From positions 1 through 42,154 of IMG/VR virus record IMGVR_UViG_3300034280_000140: a DNA stretch of 42,154 bases. The stretch is one strand, 5' to 3'. The translations under genes were made by a program, and so were the position numbers. Under the pieces are notes generated by a model. That model made no database searches, was not told the DNA's origin, and saw nothing but the letters and a program-made list of their open reading frames with translations. Positions 15,937 to 23,272 of the stretch are shown here, piece after piece. Origin of the DNA: a virus. Position 1 is the stretch's first letter; each line of letters starts with the position of its first letter.

Positions 15937-17421
15937 ATGGCTGACAACCCAAGTTTCGATTTCTCAAGCAGAGACTATGCGAACATCCGACGAGACCTGC
16001 TGGACCGTGCCAGCCGTCGTATCCCAGAGTGGACCGACAGAGACCCCTCTGACTTTGCCACCGCCCTCGTAGACCTTTGGGCATACACCGGTGACGTGAT
16101 GCACTACTACATCGACCGAGCCGCACAGGAAGCCTTTATCACATCCGCAACCAAGCGGGAAAGCGTGCTCGGCTTAGCCAACTTGTTTGATTACACGCCA
16201 CGATTCCGTGCTGCCGCATCCGGCACGGTGTTCGTCACCAACTCTTCGGGCGCATCGGTAAACATCCCTGCTGGCACTTCATTCAGCGGCATATACAACG
16301 ACACCCTGTACTCATTCTTCGCCAGTTCTTCCACCACTCTATCTTCGGGGTCGACTGTCGGAATCACTTTGACCGAAGGCAAGTTGGCCTCAAACCAATT
16401 AGTAACGTCATCTGCAAATGGTCAGATTGGTCAACGTTATACCCTGCCTGCGGTAGGAGTCGTACCGACATCAGTACGTGTGTTTGTAGCAGAAGGTGGA
16501 GCAGCAGCAACTGAGTGGGTGCGCACTGCCAACGTAAACACGTTACCTCCAAACACTGCAGGCTTCAGCGTATACGTGAACACGGATGAAACCGTTGAGA
16601 TTGTATTCGGCAACCGTCTGAGCGGCAAGATCCCAGCAGTGGGGTCAACAATTACTGCCACCTATGCAACCTGTTCGGGAGCAGCAGGCAACGTACCCGC
16701 TAACACGGTCACCTCTTTTGCGTCAGTCACACCCACTGGGCTATCGCTGGGTACGAGTAGTGCGTTCTCATCCGGTGCTGACACCGAGTCCATTGAGTCA
16801 ATAAAAAGGTCGCTCAAAGCAACGGTACGAACGCAAGAACGTGCCGTCACGATTCAAGACTTTGCGGACTACGCCAACCTAACCACGGGCGTGTACCGTG
16901 CCGTTGCCTCGTACACGGCCTCAGCGGGGGCTTCAGCAGGGGTGGTCACCCTGCACGCCATGCCGTACACCAGCAACTTCACGTCGTACAGCGGGGCGTC
17001 GGTCCCGGTACCAACCCAGGTGCAGACGGACCTGGTGACCACCATTCAGCCAGTGGCGCTTCTTGGTGTGACGGTTGCTGCCGCCACGAGCGTCTTGTTG
17101 TGCAGGGCAAACCTTACTGCGGTAGTCAACGTGCTTCCCAACTACGTGGCCACCACGGTGGTAGACAACGTGACTAACGCCTTGAACGGATTGTTTGAAC
17201 TAGACCAACTGAACTTTGGTACAGAAGTGCGAATTGGCGACATCTATCGAACTATTCTCGGAGTGTCGGGTGTTGACTATGTAACCATATCGACTTATCA
17301 AATTGTTGACCCCAACAACGGTAATGCTGTAGTTGCAACGTTTGCAACGTCATTTCCAACGCGCTTTCTATGCAAAGGATCGTTTAACATCACTTCTTCC
17401 GGTGGGATAACGTCGGCATAA
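15937..17421 (+). CDS. Baseplate J-like wedge protein (gp6-like)
   Basis: 494 residues. The N-terminus 'FDFSSRDYANIRRDLLDRA' then 'DFATALVDLWAYTGDVMHYYIDRAAQEAF' is the hallmark of baseplate J proteins, as are 'SATKRESVLGLANLFDYTPR' and the later 'KRSLKATVRTQERAVTIQDFADYA'. C-terminal 'LNFGTEVRIGDIYRTILGVSGVDYV' matches the family end. It forms the wedge ring around the hub. Order gp25-J-I is the standard baseplate operon. Confidence 0.92.
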   Translation: MADNPSFDFSSRDYANIRRDLLDRASRRIPEWTDRDPSDFATALVDLWAYTGDVMHYYIDRAAQEAFITSATKRESVLGLANLFDYTPRFRAAASGTVFVTNSSGASVNIPAGTSFSGIYNDTLYSFFASSSTTLSSGSTVGITLTEGKLASNQLVTSSANGQIGQRYTLPAVGVVPTSVRVFVAEGGAAATEWVRTANVNTLPPNTAGFSVYVNTDETVEIVFGNRLSGKIPAVGSTITATYATCSGAAGNVPANTVTSFASVTPTGLSLGTSSAFSSGADTESIESIKRSLKATVRTQERAVTIQDFADYANLTTGVYRAVASYTASAGASAGVVTLHAMPYTSNFTSYSGASVPVPTQVQTDLVTTIQPVALLGVTVAAATSVLLCRANLTAVVNVLPNYVATTVVDNVTNALNGLFELDQLNFGTEVRIGDIYRTILGVSGVDYVTISTYQIVDPNNGNAVVATFATSFPTRFLCKGSFNITSSGGITSA

Positions 17422-17422
17422 C

Positions 17423-19429
17423 ATGGCACGCGCTTCCTTTGTACTCAGAAGTGAATCCACCGATAAGGGTTCCTACCTGGCATACCCCCCTGCGTCTGCT
17501 TCCGCTGGGCTGGCTGAGCGCACCGATGACGACACCTATCTCAAGGCAGACGATTTTCAAGTCGTCACGGCGATCACCACTGTGGTGCCCGGTGGCAACC
17601 AGTGGTCTGCTGTTGGTTTCTTCAACGTGGAACCTATTGAGTACGACCGAATGCGCATCAGTTGGGGCATACCACTTGCCACATCGGTAACAGCCATCAC
17701 GCAGCCTGTGCAGGCGCTCATCGTGTACTCACCACAGGGCGAACCCGCCACTGTCAATGAAGGGTTTGCGCTGGTAGAGACCACATCAACTGATGGTGAG
17801 TTCTACCACGATGTGACCCCAGGAGAGTGGGCGTACTACACGGTGTTCATCAAGTACCAGGACAACGGCGGCACACTGTACTACGAGCCTGCCGCAGCGC
17901 TGTCGGCTCTGGCACCAAAGAACTACGGTAGTTCAGACGCTATGTACAGCAGGATTCCTGCCTACTATAGGCTACAGGATGACTACTTAAACGCAGGAGA
18001 TGGTGGACCTCTCTATAAGTACCTGTCTCTTATTGGGTGGGACGTAGACAGGTTCAAGACCCTGCTTGATTACATGATCTCATGTAAAGATCCGCAGGTA
18101 GCCAACAGCCAAACACTAGACCTGCTGGCTAGCGATCTAGGGGTAGACCTCACCAGTGAAGAACTGGGTGCTGCCAGGCTGCGTGCTCTACTGAATGACA
18201 TCGGATACCTGCGCCGCTCCAATGGCACCGCCACCACCTTGTTGTCCACCGTATCTGCCCTTACCGGGTCAATCGTTACCCAAAGCGGCACTAACATACG
18301 GATTCAACCTCAACGTGTTAACTACGTTTGGAACCCCACGCTCACCAGCGTGGGGACTCTCGGTGCGGATGGTGGCTTGCCTGATTCTTCCTATTCAGAA
18401 TCAATTGATGGTGGCGTTCCTAACTCTGCGTCAACACCGGCGGCTTGGGGGTCCAACACCCCGTACGGGGAACCTCCAAACAACCGTCCCGTTGACGGTG
18501 GTAGTCCAAGCACGTCGTTTGTAGGGTCTGGTGTTTGGTTCTACACCCCTGTTGGCGTGACGGAAGTACTCCGAACAACAAGCGCATCAGTACCCGTTGT
18601 CGCTGGTGACACACTGTACTTCTCTTGTCACAGTACAGGACAAGACGCCATCAACAGTTTCGCCCTGGAGTACCTCCAAGGGACCAACCGAGTTGTTATC
18701 GGTAACGAGGTTACAACTCCGCAGACCTCGGGTACCCGTAAGTACTGGCGGCTAAACGTGCCCTCTGACTTCACAGCCACGCTGCCTACCGTGTCCTCGG
18801 TGACGGGGGCAACTACTACAGCGGTGACGATTACATTCTCCTCCCCACACGGCATCTCATCGGGGTTGGTCAACAACGGACTACGGGTGTCGTTCGCCGG
18901 ATTTAGTGGCGGTGCCGCTTCGGTGGCTACCAACTGGGCCACCACCGTGCCTGTAGCCAGCGTCACCAGCAATACCATGACGGTCACGTTCCCCAGCGGC
19001 CCTGGTGTGCCTTCAACCTTGGGCACCGTAGCCTCTACGGCTATCTTGGCGGCTATCAAAGTGGTGTACACCCCACCGGGAACTTCCACTCAAGACCCTA
19101 AGTCGGTGCTTGGGGGTTCCCTTCTGTTGGAGAAGAACTACATCGGATCGTACTTTGATGGAAGCACACGGCGAGGTGGTGTGGTCCGTCAAGGTGGGTC
19201 AATCTTCGACCACCGTTGGCTCCAACCCGCCAACCCCAATAACTCATTCTCTATCTACACCGAGAACTATCAGAAGACACGCTTTGTTACAACGCGTCTC
19301 CTCCAGACTATGCTTCCGGTTACCAACGTGGTACCCATCGGTACCACGCTGTTCAGCAACCGAACTGCAACGTACACGGGCAGTTCCCCACGTAACCTAG
19401 TTTGGGATTACATTCCCAACTACTCATAA
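17423..19429 (+). CDS. Baseplate tail protein I-like with extended beta-rich C-terminus
   Basis: 668 residues, starting two bases after the J-like gene. Residues ~170-290 match phage tail protein I / contractile baseplate wedge: 'MYSRIPAYYRLQDDYLNAGD', 'YKYLSLIGWDVDRFKTLLDYM' and 'LDLLASDLGVDLTSEELGAARL'. About 165 residues precede this core and 380 follow it; the latter are rich in Gly, Ser, Thr and Asn, and include 'SSPHGISSGLVNNGLRV', suggesting beta-sandwich modules facing outward. P2 gpI is only ~180 residues, so this is a long, multi-domain version that may also anchor fibres. Confidence 0.8.
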   Translation: MARASFVLRSESTDKGSYLAYPPASASAGLAERTDDDTYLKADDFQVVTAITTVVPGGNQWSAVGFFNVEPIEYDRMRISWGIPLATSVTAITQPVQALIVYSPQGEPATVNEGFALVETTSTDGEFYHDVTPGEWAYYTVFIKYQDNGGTLYYEPAAALSALAPKNYGSSDAMYSRIPAYYRLQDDYLNAGDGGPLYKYLSLIGWDVDRFKTLLDYMISCKDPQVANSQTLDLLASDLGVDLTSEELGAARLRALLNDIGYLRRSNGTATTLLSTVSALTGSIVTQSGTNIRIQPQRVNYVWNPTLTSVGTLGADGGLPDSSYSESIDGGVPNSASTPAAWGSNTPYGEPPNNRPVDGGSPSTSFVGSGVWFYTPVGVTEVLRTTSASVPVVAGDTLYFSCHSTGQDAINSFALEYLQGTNRVVIGNEVTTPQTSGTRKYWRLNVPSDFTATLPTVSSVTGATTTAVTITFSSPHGISSGLVNNGLRVSFAGFSGGAASVATNWATTVPVASVTSNTMTVTFPSGPGVPSTLGTVASTAILAAIKVVYTPPGTSTQDPKSVLGGSLLLEKNYIGSYFDGSTRRGGVVRQGGSIFDHRWLQPANPNNSFSIYTENYQKTRFVTTRLLQTMLPVTNVVPIGTTLFSNRTATYTGSSPRNLVWDYIPNYS

Positions 19430-19440
19430 CATGAGGTTTC

Positions 19441-19686
19441 ATGATCATCTGTGCACTGGCTGTCTACAAGTTGGCCCAGATTTTGGACTCCCTAATGCCC
19501 AAAGAGGCAATGCCCTGGGTGAAACTCCTGGTAGTAACCGCCTTATCGTATGGGGCAACATTCCTAATGGGATTAGAAAACCCGTTGATTTCAGGACTCT
19601 CCGTGGCTACACTCGCTGGTGTCGTCCATACCTTGCTTCGGTTAATGACCCTGCTAGGTGACCGGGCGCAGAAGCAAACCCGCTAA
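19441..19686 (+). CDS. Holin candidate, two membrane segments
   Basis: 81 residues, with ATG 19441 preceded by GAGG. Two hydrophobic stretches, ~26-45 ('WVKLLVVTALSYGATFLMGL') and ~49-69 ('LISGLSVATLAGVVHTLLRL'), are separated by a short turn, and the C-terminus is basic ('GDRAQKQTR'). This is the layout of small phage holins, which open the inner membrane for lysis. It lies directly after the baseplate genes. No separate endolysin gene is next to it in this window. The overlapping frame from 19431 is rejected because it lacks membrane character. Confidence 0.65.
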   Translation: MIICALAVYKLAQILDSLMPKEAMPWVKLLVVTALSYGATFLMGLENPLISGLSVATLAGVVHTLLRLMTLLGDRAQKQTR

Positions 19687-19698
19687 AGGAGAGCCACC

Positions 19699-20532
19699 AT
19701 GTATGGAATCTTGGGAGCAGGATCTGCTCCAGCAAAAGTCATCGTCGCGTCCCTGCAAGACTTGGGTCACGACAGCCACTACGTCATCCCGTGGTACGGA
19801 GATGTGACGCCAGGCCTAGAGGCAGTCTATGACTGGGTGTTGGACCACAACATCCAGTTCACCCTGGTGCAGAACCCCGATGGCAAGAAAGCCCCGTCTG
19901 TGCTGCGCACCATGTGCGAGACCCTACATGACAGTCAAGATGTGAATGCATCCATCGTCAAGATGCTCATACCTGCGTACGGACATGCACTCATCCTTTG
20001 GGATGACAAGAACGAAGATGCGTCGTTTGTGGTTGCTACCCAGGCAATCGAAGCGGGGCTTCCCACGTTGGAACTCACCAACGGGTTGGTGCCTATCGTG
20101 TTCGATGACCAAGAGCAATCATCTGAGTCAGTTGCCGATGAGGCTGACATCATGGTGGAAGGTGATTCCGATGAGAGCACTACTCCTTGGGATCGGGACA
20201 CGTTGGAGAACATGCCAGCCGCCGTGTTGAAGCGCATGGCCCAGAGTGCTGGTGCTACCACCAAAACCAAAGAGGAAGCCATCAAGGCAATCCTTGGTGA
20301 AGATGAAGAAGACCCCACCGCAAAGTGGGTGCCCGTCCCTGTGCCAGAGCGAGAGAACATTAACGAAGAGTTCGCACTGGTAGATGCAGCACCTGCTGAC
20401 AGCCCTGCAGAGGAAGCCCCATACAAGATCACCGTTGAGATGTACGGGGGTCGGCAGGTGTCGTTCTACGGCACCAACAGCATTCTGAAAAAGATGCTGG
20501 ATGTAGTTGCATCCGAGTTGATCAGTCAGTAG
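19699..20532 (+). CDS. Protein of unknown function, acidic with a SAP-like C-terminal helix pair
   Basis: 277 residues after a strong Shine-Dalgarno (AAAGGAGAG). The first ~140 residues ('MYGILGAGSAPAKVIVASLQ' onward) alternate strands and helices like a small Rossmann-type fold, with a Gly-rich first turn. Residues ~145-170 are acidic and probably disordered. Residues ~172-200 ('TLENMPAAVLKRMAQSAGAT' then 'KTKEEAIKAIL') resemble a SAP-type or Rho-N-type helical motif that binds nucleic acid. The C-terminus returns to beta and helix. It is the last gene before the terminator. A DNA-binding or host-takeover role is possible but unsupported by any catalytic motif. Confidence 0.6.
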   Translation: MYGILGAGSAPAKVIVASLQDLGHDSHYVIPWYGDVTPGLEAVYDWVLDHNIQFTLVQNPDGKKAPSVLRTMCETLHDSQDVNASIVKMLIPAYGHALILWDDKNEDASFVVATQAIEAGLPTLELTNGLVPIVFDDQEQSSESVADEADIMVEGDSDESTTPWDRDTLENMPAAVLKRMAQSAGATTKTKEEAIKAILGEDEEDPTAKWVPVPVPERENINEEFALVDAAPADSPAEEAPYKITVEMYGGRQVSFYGTNSILKKMLDVVASELISQ

Positions 20533-20543
20533 TGTGAGTAGCA

Positions 20544-20631
20544 CCACGGGAAACCCGTGGTAGACGAGCCGGAAAGTCCGGTAAACGTTGACACACACAG
20601 CACACAGCCATGGTTTGTTCCCCTCAAACCA
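20544..20631 (+). other. Three consecutive hairpins in the late-transcript 3' end
   Basis: Before the terminator three perfect inverted repeats stand in line. They are CCACGGG-aaa-CCCGTGG (20544-20560), CCGGA-aag-TCCGG (20569-20581) and TGGTTTG-ttcccct-CAAACCA (20611-20631). No credible gene occupies this stretch. Together with the terminator they could form a protected 3' end or a small RNA. Function is inferred only. Confidence 0.5.
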
Positions 20632-20632
20632 A

Positions 20633-20664
20633 TGAAAGAGGCCCCCTTGCGGGGGCCTCTTTCA
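20633..20664. terminator. Bidirectional rho-independent terminator between convergent operons
   Basis: A perfect 14-bp stem, TGAAAGAGGCCCCC, with loop TTGC and right arm GGGGGCCTCTTTCA. A-rich and T-rich flanks on both sides suit termination in either direction. It separates the plus-strand tail/lysis genes from the minus-strand operon that ends at 20669. Confidence 0.92.
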
Positions 20665-20668
20665 GTTA

Positions 20669-20785
20669 TCACTTCTTCTTTGCTGGGGCCTTCTTCTTGC
20701 TATCCGAAGCCTTGGCGTTCTTTGGACCCTTACCGAAACCGGGGTCCTTTGGGTTGGACAGGCTGCAACCGCACTTCTTACACAT
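20669..20785 (-). CDS. Tiny Lys-rich protein with CxxCxC motif (38 aa)
   Basis: Read on the minus strand from ATG 20785, whose A is the last base of the previous stop (TAATG). The product begins MCKKCGCSLSNPKDP and ends in a run of Lys/Ala, with three Cys in the first seven residues and about a third of residues basic. The Cys trio could bind a metal; the tail could bind nucleic acid. Same operon style as its two upstream neighbours. I know no function. Confidence 0.65.
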   Translation of the reverse strand: MCKKCGCSLSNPKDPGFGKGPKNAKASDSKKKAPAKKK

Positions 20786-20952
20786 TATGTACCTCCCTTC
20801 TTTTTCTTGGAGGCATTCATGTTGTCAACAAGGTTGGGGTAAGGCCTACCGGCCTTCTTGGCTGCCGCCTTAGCGGATGCCTTCTGAGAGGGGGTCAACT
20901 TCTTATCCTTCTTTGAAGGGTCTTTGGTATCCCACACCTTCTTGTCAGCCAT
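20785..20952 (-). CDS. Small Lys/Ala-rich protein, 'GRPYPNLVDNM' type (55 aa)
   Basis: Read on the minus strand from ATG 20952, overlapping the upstream stop by one base (TGATG). The 55-residue product has a Lys-rich start, an Ala/Lys helix ('TPSQKASAKAAAKKA') and the motif 'GRPYPNLVDNMNASKKKK'. As I recall, this motif recurs in small basic proteins of environmental phages and bacteria, always unnamed. Strongly basic, so nucleic-acid or virion-DNA contact is plausible but unproven. Confidence 0.7.
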   Translation of the reverse strand: MADKKVWDTKDPSKKDKKLTPSQKASAKAAAKKAGRPYPNLVDNMNASKKKKGGT

Positions 20953-21227
20953 CAACAATCCCAGGCGCGCAACGACTTGTTGATACGACTGTTGGGATCG
21001 TTGGCAGTTTTGCTGCTCGTGTTCTTCTTCTTCATACCCTCCATGCGGGCGCAGAACGACTCACGACGAGCGGCAGACTTCTTTGACTTGGCAGCCTCTT
21101 CCTTCTTCACAGGGGGCTTCAAGTTGCTACCAGGGTTGGCCTTCTCATAGGACTTACGCCCCTTCTCGTTAAGGCCACCCTTAGGGTCTTTGCCTTCTTT
21201 ACGCTGCCAGGCTTCTGACTTAGCCAT
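20952..21227 (-). CDS. Small basic protein of the DUF6321 type (91 aa)
   Basis: Read on the minus strand from ATG 21227 with Shine-Dalgarno TAAGGAGA. The opening 'MAKSEAWQRKEGKDPKGGLN' followed by 'KGRKSYEKANPGSNLKPPV' and 'RRESFCARMEGMK' is the conserved signature of a small basic family common in environmental phages and some bacteria, which I associate with DUF6321. Function is unknown. About a third of residues are Lys or Arg. It leads a three-gene translationally coupled set. Confidence 0.75.
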   Translation of the reverse strand: MAKSEAWQRKEGKDPKGGLNEKGRKSYEKANPGSNLKPPVKKEEAAKSKKSAARRESFCARMEGMKKKNTSSKTANDPNSRINKSLRAWDC

Positions 21228-21254
21228 AGTGGTCTCCTTAATGTTTAGTATTTG

Positions 21255-21443
21255 TTAGTTTGGATTCAAATTTGACTGATTACGATAAACCCATCTGGCG
21301 TAAACCTCATCGCGACGCGCCGACCGAGGTATGTAATCAGGGTTATCCATTTGGTGCTTGTGCAATTGCATAATGGTTGCATCAACATACTCATCTTCGC
21401 TACTGAACTGCGCGGGGTTAAGGTGGCGGGGCGGATCTTTCAT
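21255..21443 (-). CDS. Small hypothetical protein, first gene of the minus-strand operon (62 aa)
   Basis: Read on the minus strand from ATG 21443, with GGAG eight bases upstream. The 62-residue product starts 'MKDPPRHLNPAQFSSEDEYV' and contains 'LHKHQMDNPDYIPRSARRDEVYARWVYRN', a helical, charged segment. It is less basic than the other three genes of the operon. No family recognised. The promoter must lie in the gene-free region to its right. Confidence 0.65.
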   Translation of the reverse strand: MKDPPRHLNPAQFSSEDEYVDATIMQLHKHQMDNPDYIPRSARRDEVYARWVYRNQSNLNPN

Positions 21444-21688
21444 TTAGCTCCTAATACAGAAAAGACCGTGAGTCTTATGGCTAGTTTACACTAACCAACG
21501 GACTCACGGCCTGATCTGCGTTGCCCACCGGGCACCACCACTGGAGAACCACCAACCAGTGATGGCTTCAACCATACCGCCAAGAAATCCTCACCCACAA
21601 CCCTGGGGGGAGTTGTGGGGCCGAATTACTAGGTGCTACAGTCCAAGGTCCCGGTGACTGGGGTCACGTGGGCCAACAGGAGGTACCG
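21444..21688. other. Gene-free divergent control region with several inverted repeats
   Basis: About 245 bases separate the minus-strand operon from the replication operon, so promoters for both should lie here. No convincing -35/-10 pair is visible. Structures seen: CCGTGAGTC/GACTCACGG (21466-21509); CACTGG/CCAGTG (21539-21561); CCCACAAC/GTTGTGGG around a Gly-like G-run (21594-21619); and GTGAC/GTCAC extended by outer GGUCC/GGGCC pairing (~21648-21673). The last two lie just before the first replication ORF and could fold in its leader RNA. Confidence 0.55.
21466..21509. promoter_or_regulatory. Putative operator: 9-bp inverted repeat around a possible promoter
   Basis: CCGTGAGTC at 21466-21474 is repeated inverted as GACTCACGG at 21501-21509, 26 bases apart. 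The spacer is AT-rich with -10-like hexamers on both strands (TACACT on plus, TAAACT on minus). It lies 23 bases upstream of the minus-strand operon's first ATG. A repressor dimer site controlling divergent transcription would look like this, but no protein is known to bind it. Confidence 0.3.
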
Positions 21689-21754
21689 ATGATCGTACAC
21701 GACGAGCACGGGGTACGCAACCCATTAGAGCAAAAAGGTTATGAGGTACAATGA
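21689..21754 (+). CDS. Leader-type small ORF (21 aa) coupled to the replication initiator
   Basis: A very good Shine-Dalgarno (CAGGAGGT) precedes ATG 21689. The 21-residue frame begins MIVHDEHGVRNPLEQ and its TGA overlaps the next ATG (ATGA at 21751). It follows two stable hairpins. Either it is a true micro-protein or it serves to couple and meter translation of the initiator gene, whose own ribosome binding site is weak. Confidence 0.5.
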   Translation: MIVHDEHGVRNPLEQKGYEVQ

Positions 21755-23004
21755 GCGTGCGCGTCATGACCTGGGTGTGGGACCAGGACCTACCTCCCAA
21801 CTTGAAAATCGTGTTGCTCGCGATAGCGGACCACAGTAACGATCAAGGCTGTGAGGCCTACCCATCGCAAGACACCCTGAGCAACAAGACGGGATACACC
21901 GTGCGCCAGGTGCGCCGGATCATCGACCAACTTGTGGAGGTGGGGTTGTTGGAGGTGTCAAAGGCGTGCTTGCCGGGTCGTCGGGGCGACCGCCAACCGA
22001 ACCTGTACCAGATCAACATGGCCACCCCGGTGCTCACCCGACGCTCCACCAGTGAGACAAATGTCACACAAAAGGAGGCCTGGCCAGCCACCAACGGGCG
22101 GACATCTTGGCACCAACGGGCGGACATTTGGGACACTCACGGGCGGACATCCATGTCCTCCTATCCATCCATAGAACCATCCATAGAAACATCCAAGTTA
22201 TACCTACTTCCTACGGAAGTAGGTGTGGGCCTTGCGGCCCACCTGGGAAATGGGAGTGCAACCGTGATTCTTGGCCAGGACCCAGATGACCAACCCACCG
22301 AGGTGGAGGCCCCAGCCAAACGGCCTGGGTCAGATCTGGTGGGGCTGGTGGGGCACTTCGTGCGGCACCCAGCCATCGTGATGTCACGGAGGTATTCACA
22401 GCAGGACACGATGATCCTCCGCAAGAGTGTGAAGTCATTGCTGGATGCTGGAGTTACCCGCTCCACGGTGGTGGCCATGATCGACAAGTTCTATGCCACT
22501 GACCGGTTCCGCACAGCGGAGCGCCCAGTGCTGTTGTTCAGCAAGAAAGACCTGCAACAGGAGTTGCTTGTTGCGGTGAATGGCTCTACAGTCGAATCCA
22601 ACCCTGTACTGGCCCTGCTTCAGCAGGAGTTCCACCGGCCCCCCGGCTTGGAACTACCCTGGTCATCAGAGTTGGATGCAGTACTCCGTCGTATTGTGAT
22701 GCGGCACTGCTTCGATGCCTGTTACCGATACCCAGAACTGGTTGCTGCTTTGATCTCTCACTTCGCTGATGACTTTCACAACGTGCAGTTTCCACAGTCG
22801 CTTGAAACACTTGACACCCTGCTTTCCAAAACTGCTGATGAGCATGACACAGACGACCTGCAACCCTACGTTGACACCCTCGCATCAATCATTACCTTGC
22901 CCAAAGAATTAATGAAACCCTCTCTAAAGACACTTCGCAAAGACGCTGATACGATAGAAGAAGCAATCTACGCTTATCGGAGGTCTTCCAATGTTCGCAG
23001 ATGA
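21751..23004 (+). CDS. Replication initiator with N-terminal winged helix (lambda O-like arrangement)
   Basis: 417 residues. Residues ~8-75 form a winged helix of the wHTH_36 type: 'LPPNLKIVLLAIADHSNDQG', 'AYPSQDTLSNKTGYTVRQVRRIIDQL' and 'VGLLEVSKA'. The middle (~100-190) is variable and holds three 22-bp DNA repeats read in two different frames, so it is shaped by DNA rather than protein constraints. The C-terminal ~200 residues are helical and have no motif I recognise. Genes for a helicase loader, a helicase and a primase follow, so it probably binds the origin and recruits the loader, as lambda O does. Confidence 0.75.
   Translation: MSVRVMTWVWDQDLPPNLKIVLLAIADHSNDQGCEAYPSQDTLSNKTGYTVRQVRRIIDQLVEVGLLEVSKACLPGRRGDRQPNLYQINMATPVLTRRSTSETNVTQKEAWPATNGRTSWHQRADIWDTHGRTSMSSYPSIEPSIETSKLYLLPTEVGVGLAAHLGNGSATVILGQDPDDQPTEVEAPAKRPGSDLVGLVGHFVRHPAIVMSRRYSQQDTMILRKSVKSLLDAGVTRSTVVAMIDKFYATDRFRTAERPVLLFSKKDLQQELLVAVNGSTVESNPVLALLQQEFHRPPGLELPWSSELDAVLRRIVMRHCFDACYRYPELVAALISHFADDFHNVQFPQSLETLDTLLSKTADEHDTDDLQPYVDTLASIITLPKELMKPSLKTLRKDADTIEEAIYAYRRSSNVRR
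22089..22155 (+). repeat. Three 22-bp iterons, candidate replication origin
   Basis: Copies at 22089-22110, 22111-22132 and 22134-22155 share the core ACGGGCGGACAT. The first two are tandem and match at 20 of 22 bases. The period of 22-23 bases puts the cores on the same face of the helix. Because 22 is not a multiple of three, the copies encode different peptides (NGRTSW, QRADIW, HGRTSM), so conservation is at the DNA level. They lie inside the initiator gene, as lambda's iterons do. Confidence 0.75.
22156..22242. other. AT-richer direct repeats and two hairpins beside the iterons
   Basis: Right after the iterons, 22161-22200 is about 62% A+T and contains repeated ATCCATAGAA. Then come a perfect 10-bp hairpin, ACCTACTTCC-tac-GGAAGTAGGT (22202-22224), and a 7-bp hairpin, GTGGGCC-ttgc-GGCCCAC (22225-22242). 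Iterons followed by an easily melted stretch and hairpins is the usual order of a theta-type origin. Still inside the initiator reading frame. Confidence 0.5.
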
Positions 23005-23272
23005 TGATCAACCGATGGTAATGCTGGGGTTTGGCTCTATGGATGATCTCATCCACTTCATCAACTGGGTGAACAACACGTTTGATGACCCCGAAGAACT
23101 CAAAGCGTACTTTGAAGATCAGTACGGCCACGGGTATGACAGTGATAACGATTGCACCCGCTCCGCAGCGGACAGCAAAGCACCGAACGACTTTGAGTTC
23201 TGGGACATTGTAAAGAACTCGTTCAAGAACCACCACGAGGAATCCAATGACGACCTTCATAACACCGACTGA
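22991..23272 (+). CDS. Small acidic protein in the replication operon (93 aa)
   Basis: ATG 22991 follows CGGAGG and overlaps the initiator gene by 14 bases; its own end overlaps the loader gene by 26. The product is acidic throughout ('MFADDDQPMVMLGFGSMDDL', later 'FDDPEELKAYFEDQYG'), with a helical middle. No family recognised. Its position between initiator and loader suggests a replication accessory or a small protein modulating one of them. Confidence 0.65.
   Translation: MFADDDQPMVMLGFGSMDDLIHFINWVNNTFDDPEELKAYFEDQYGHGYDSDNDCTRSAADSKAPNDFEFWDIVKNSFKNHHEESNDDLHNTD

Noticed and set aside
19431-19661. 76-codon frame overlapping the holin candidate
   Set aside because: No Shine-Dalgarno and no structural pattern, while the alternative frame encodes two clean membrane segments with a better start.
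20588-20616. Perfect -35 hexamer TTGACA with a possible promoter in the hairpin region
   Set aside because: At the 17-base spacing the -10 position reads TGGTTT, a poor match, and any transcript would hit the terminator within about 50 bases.
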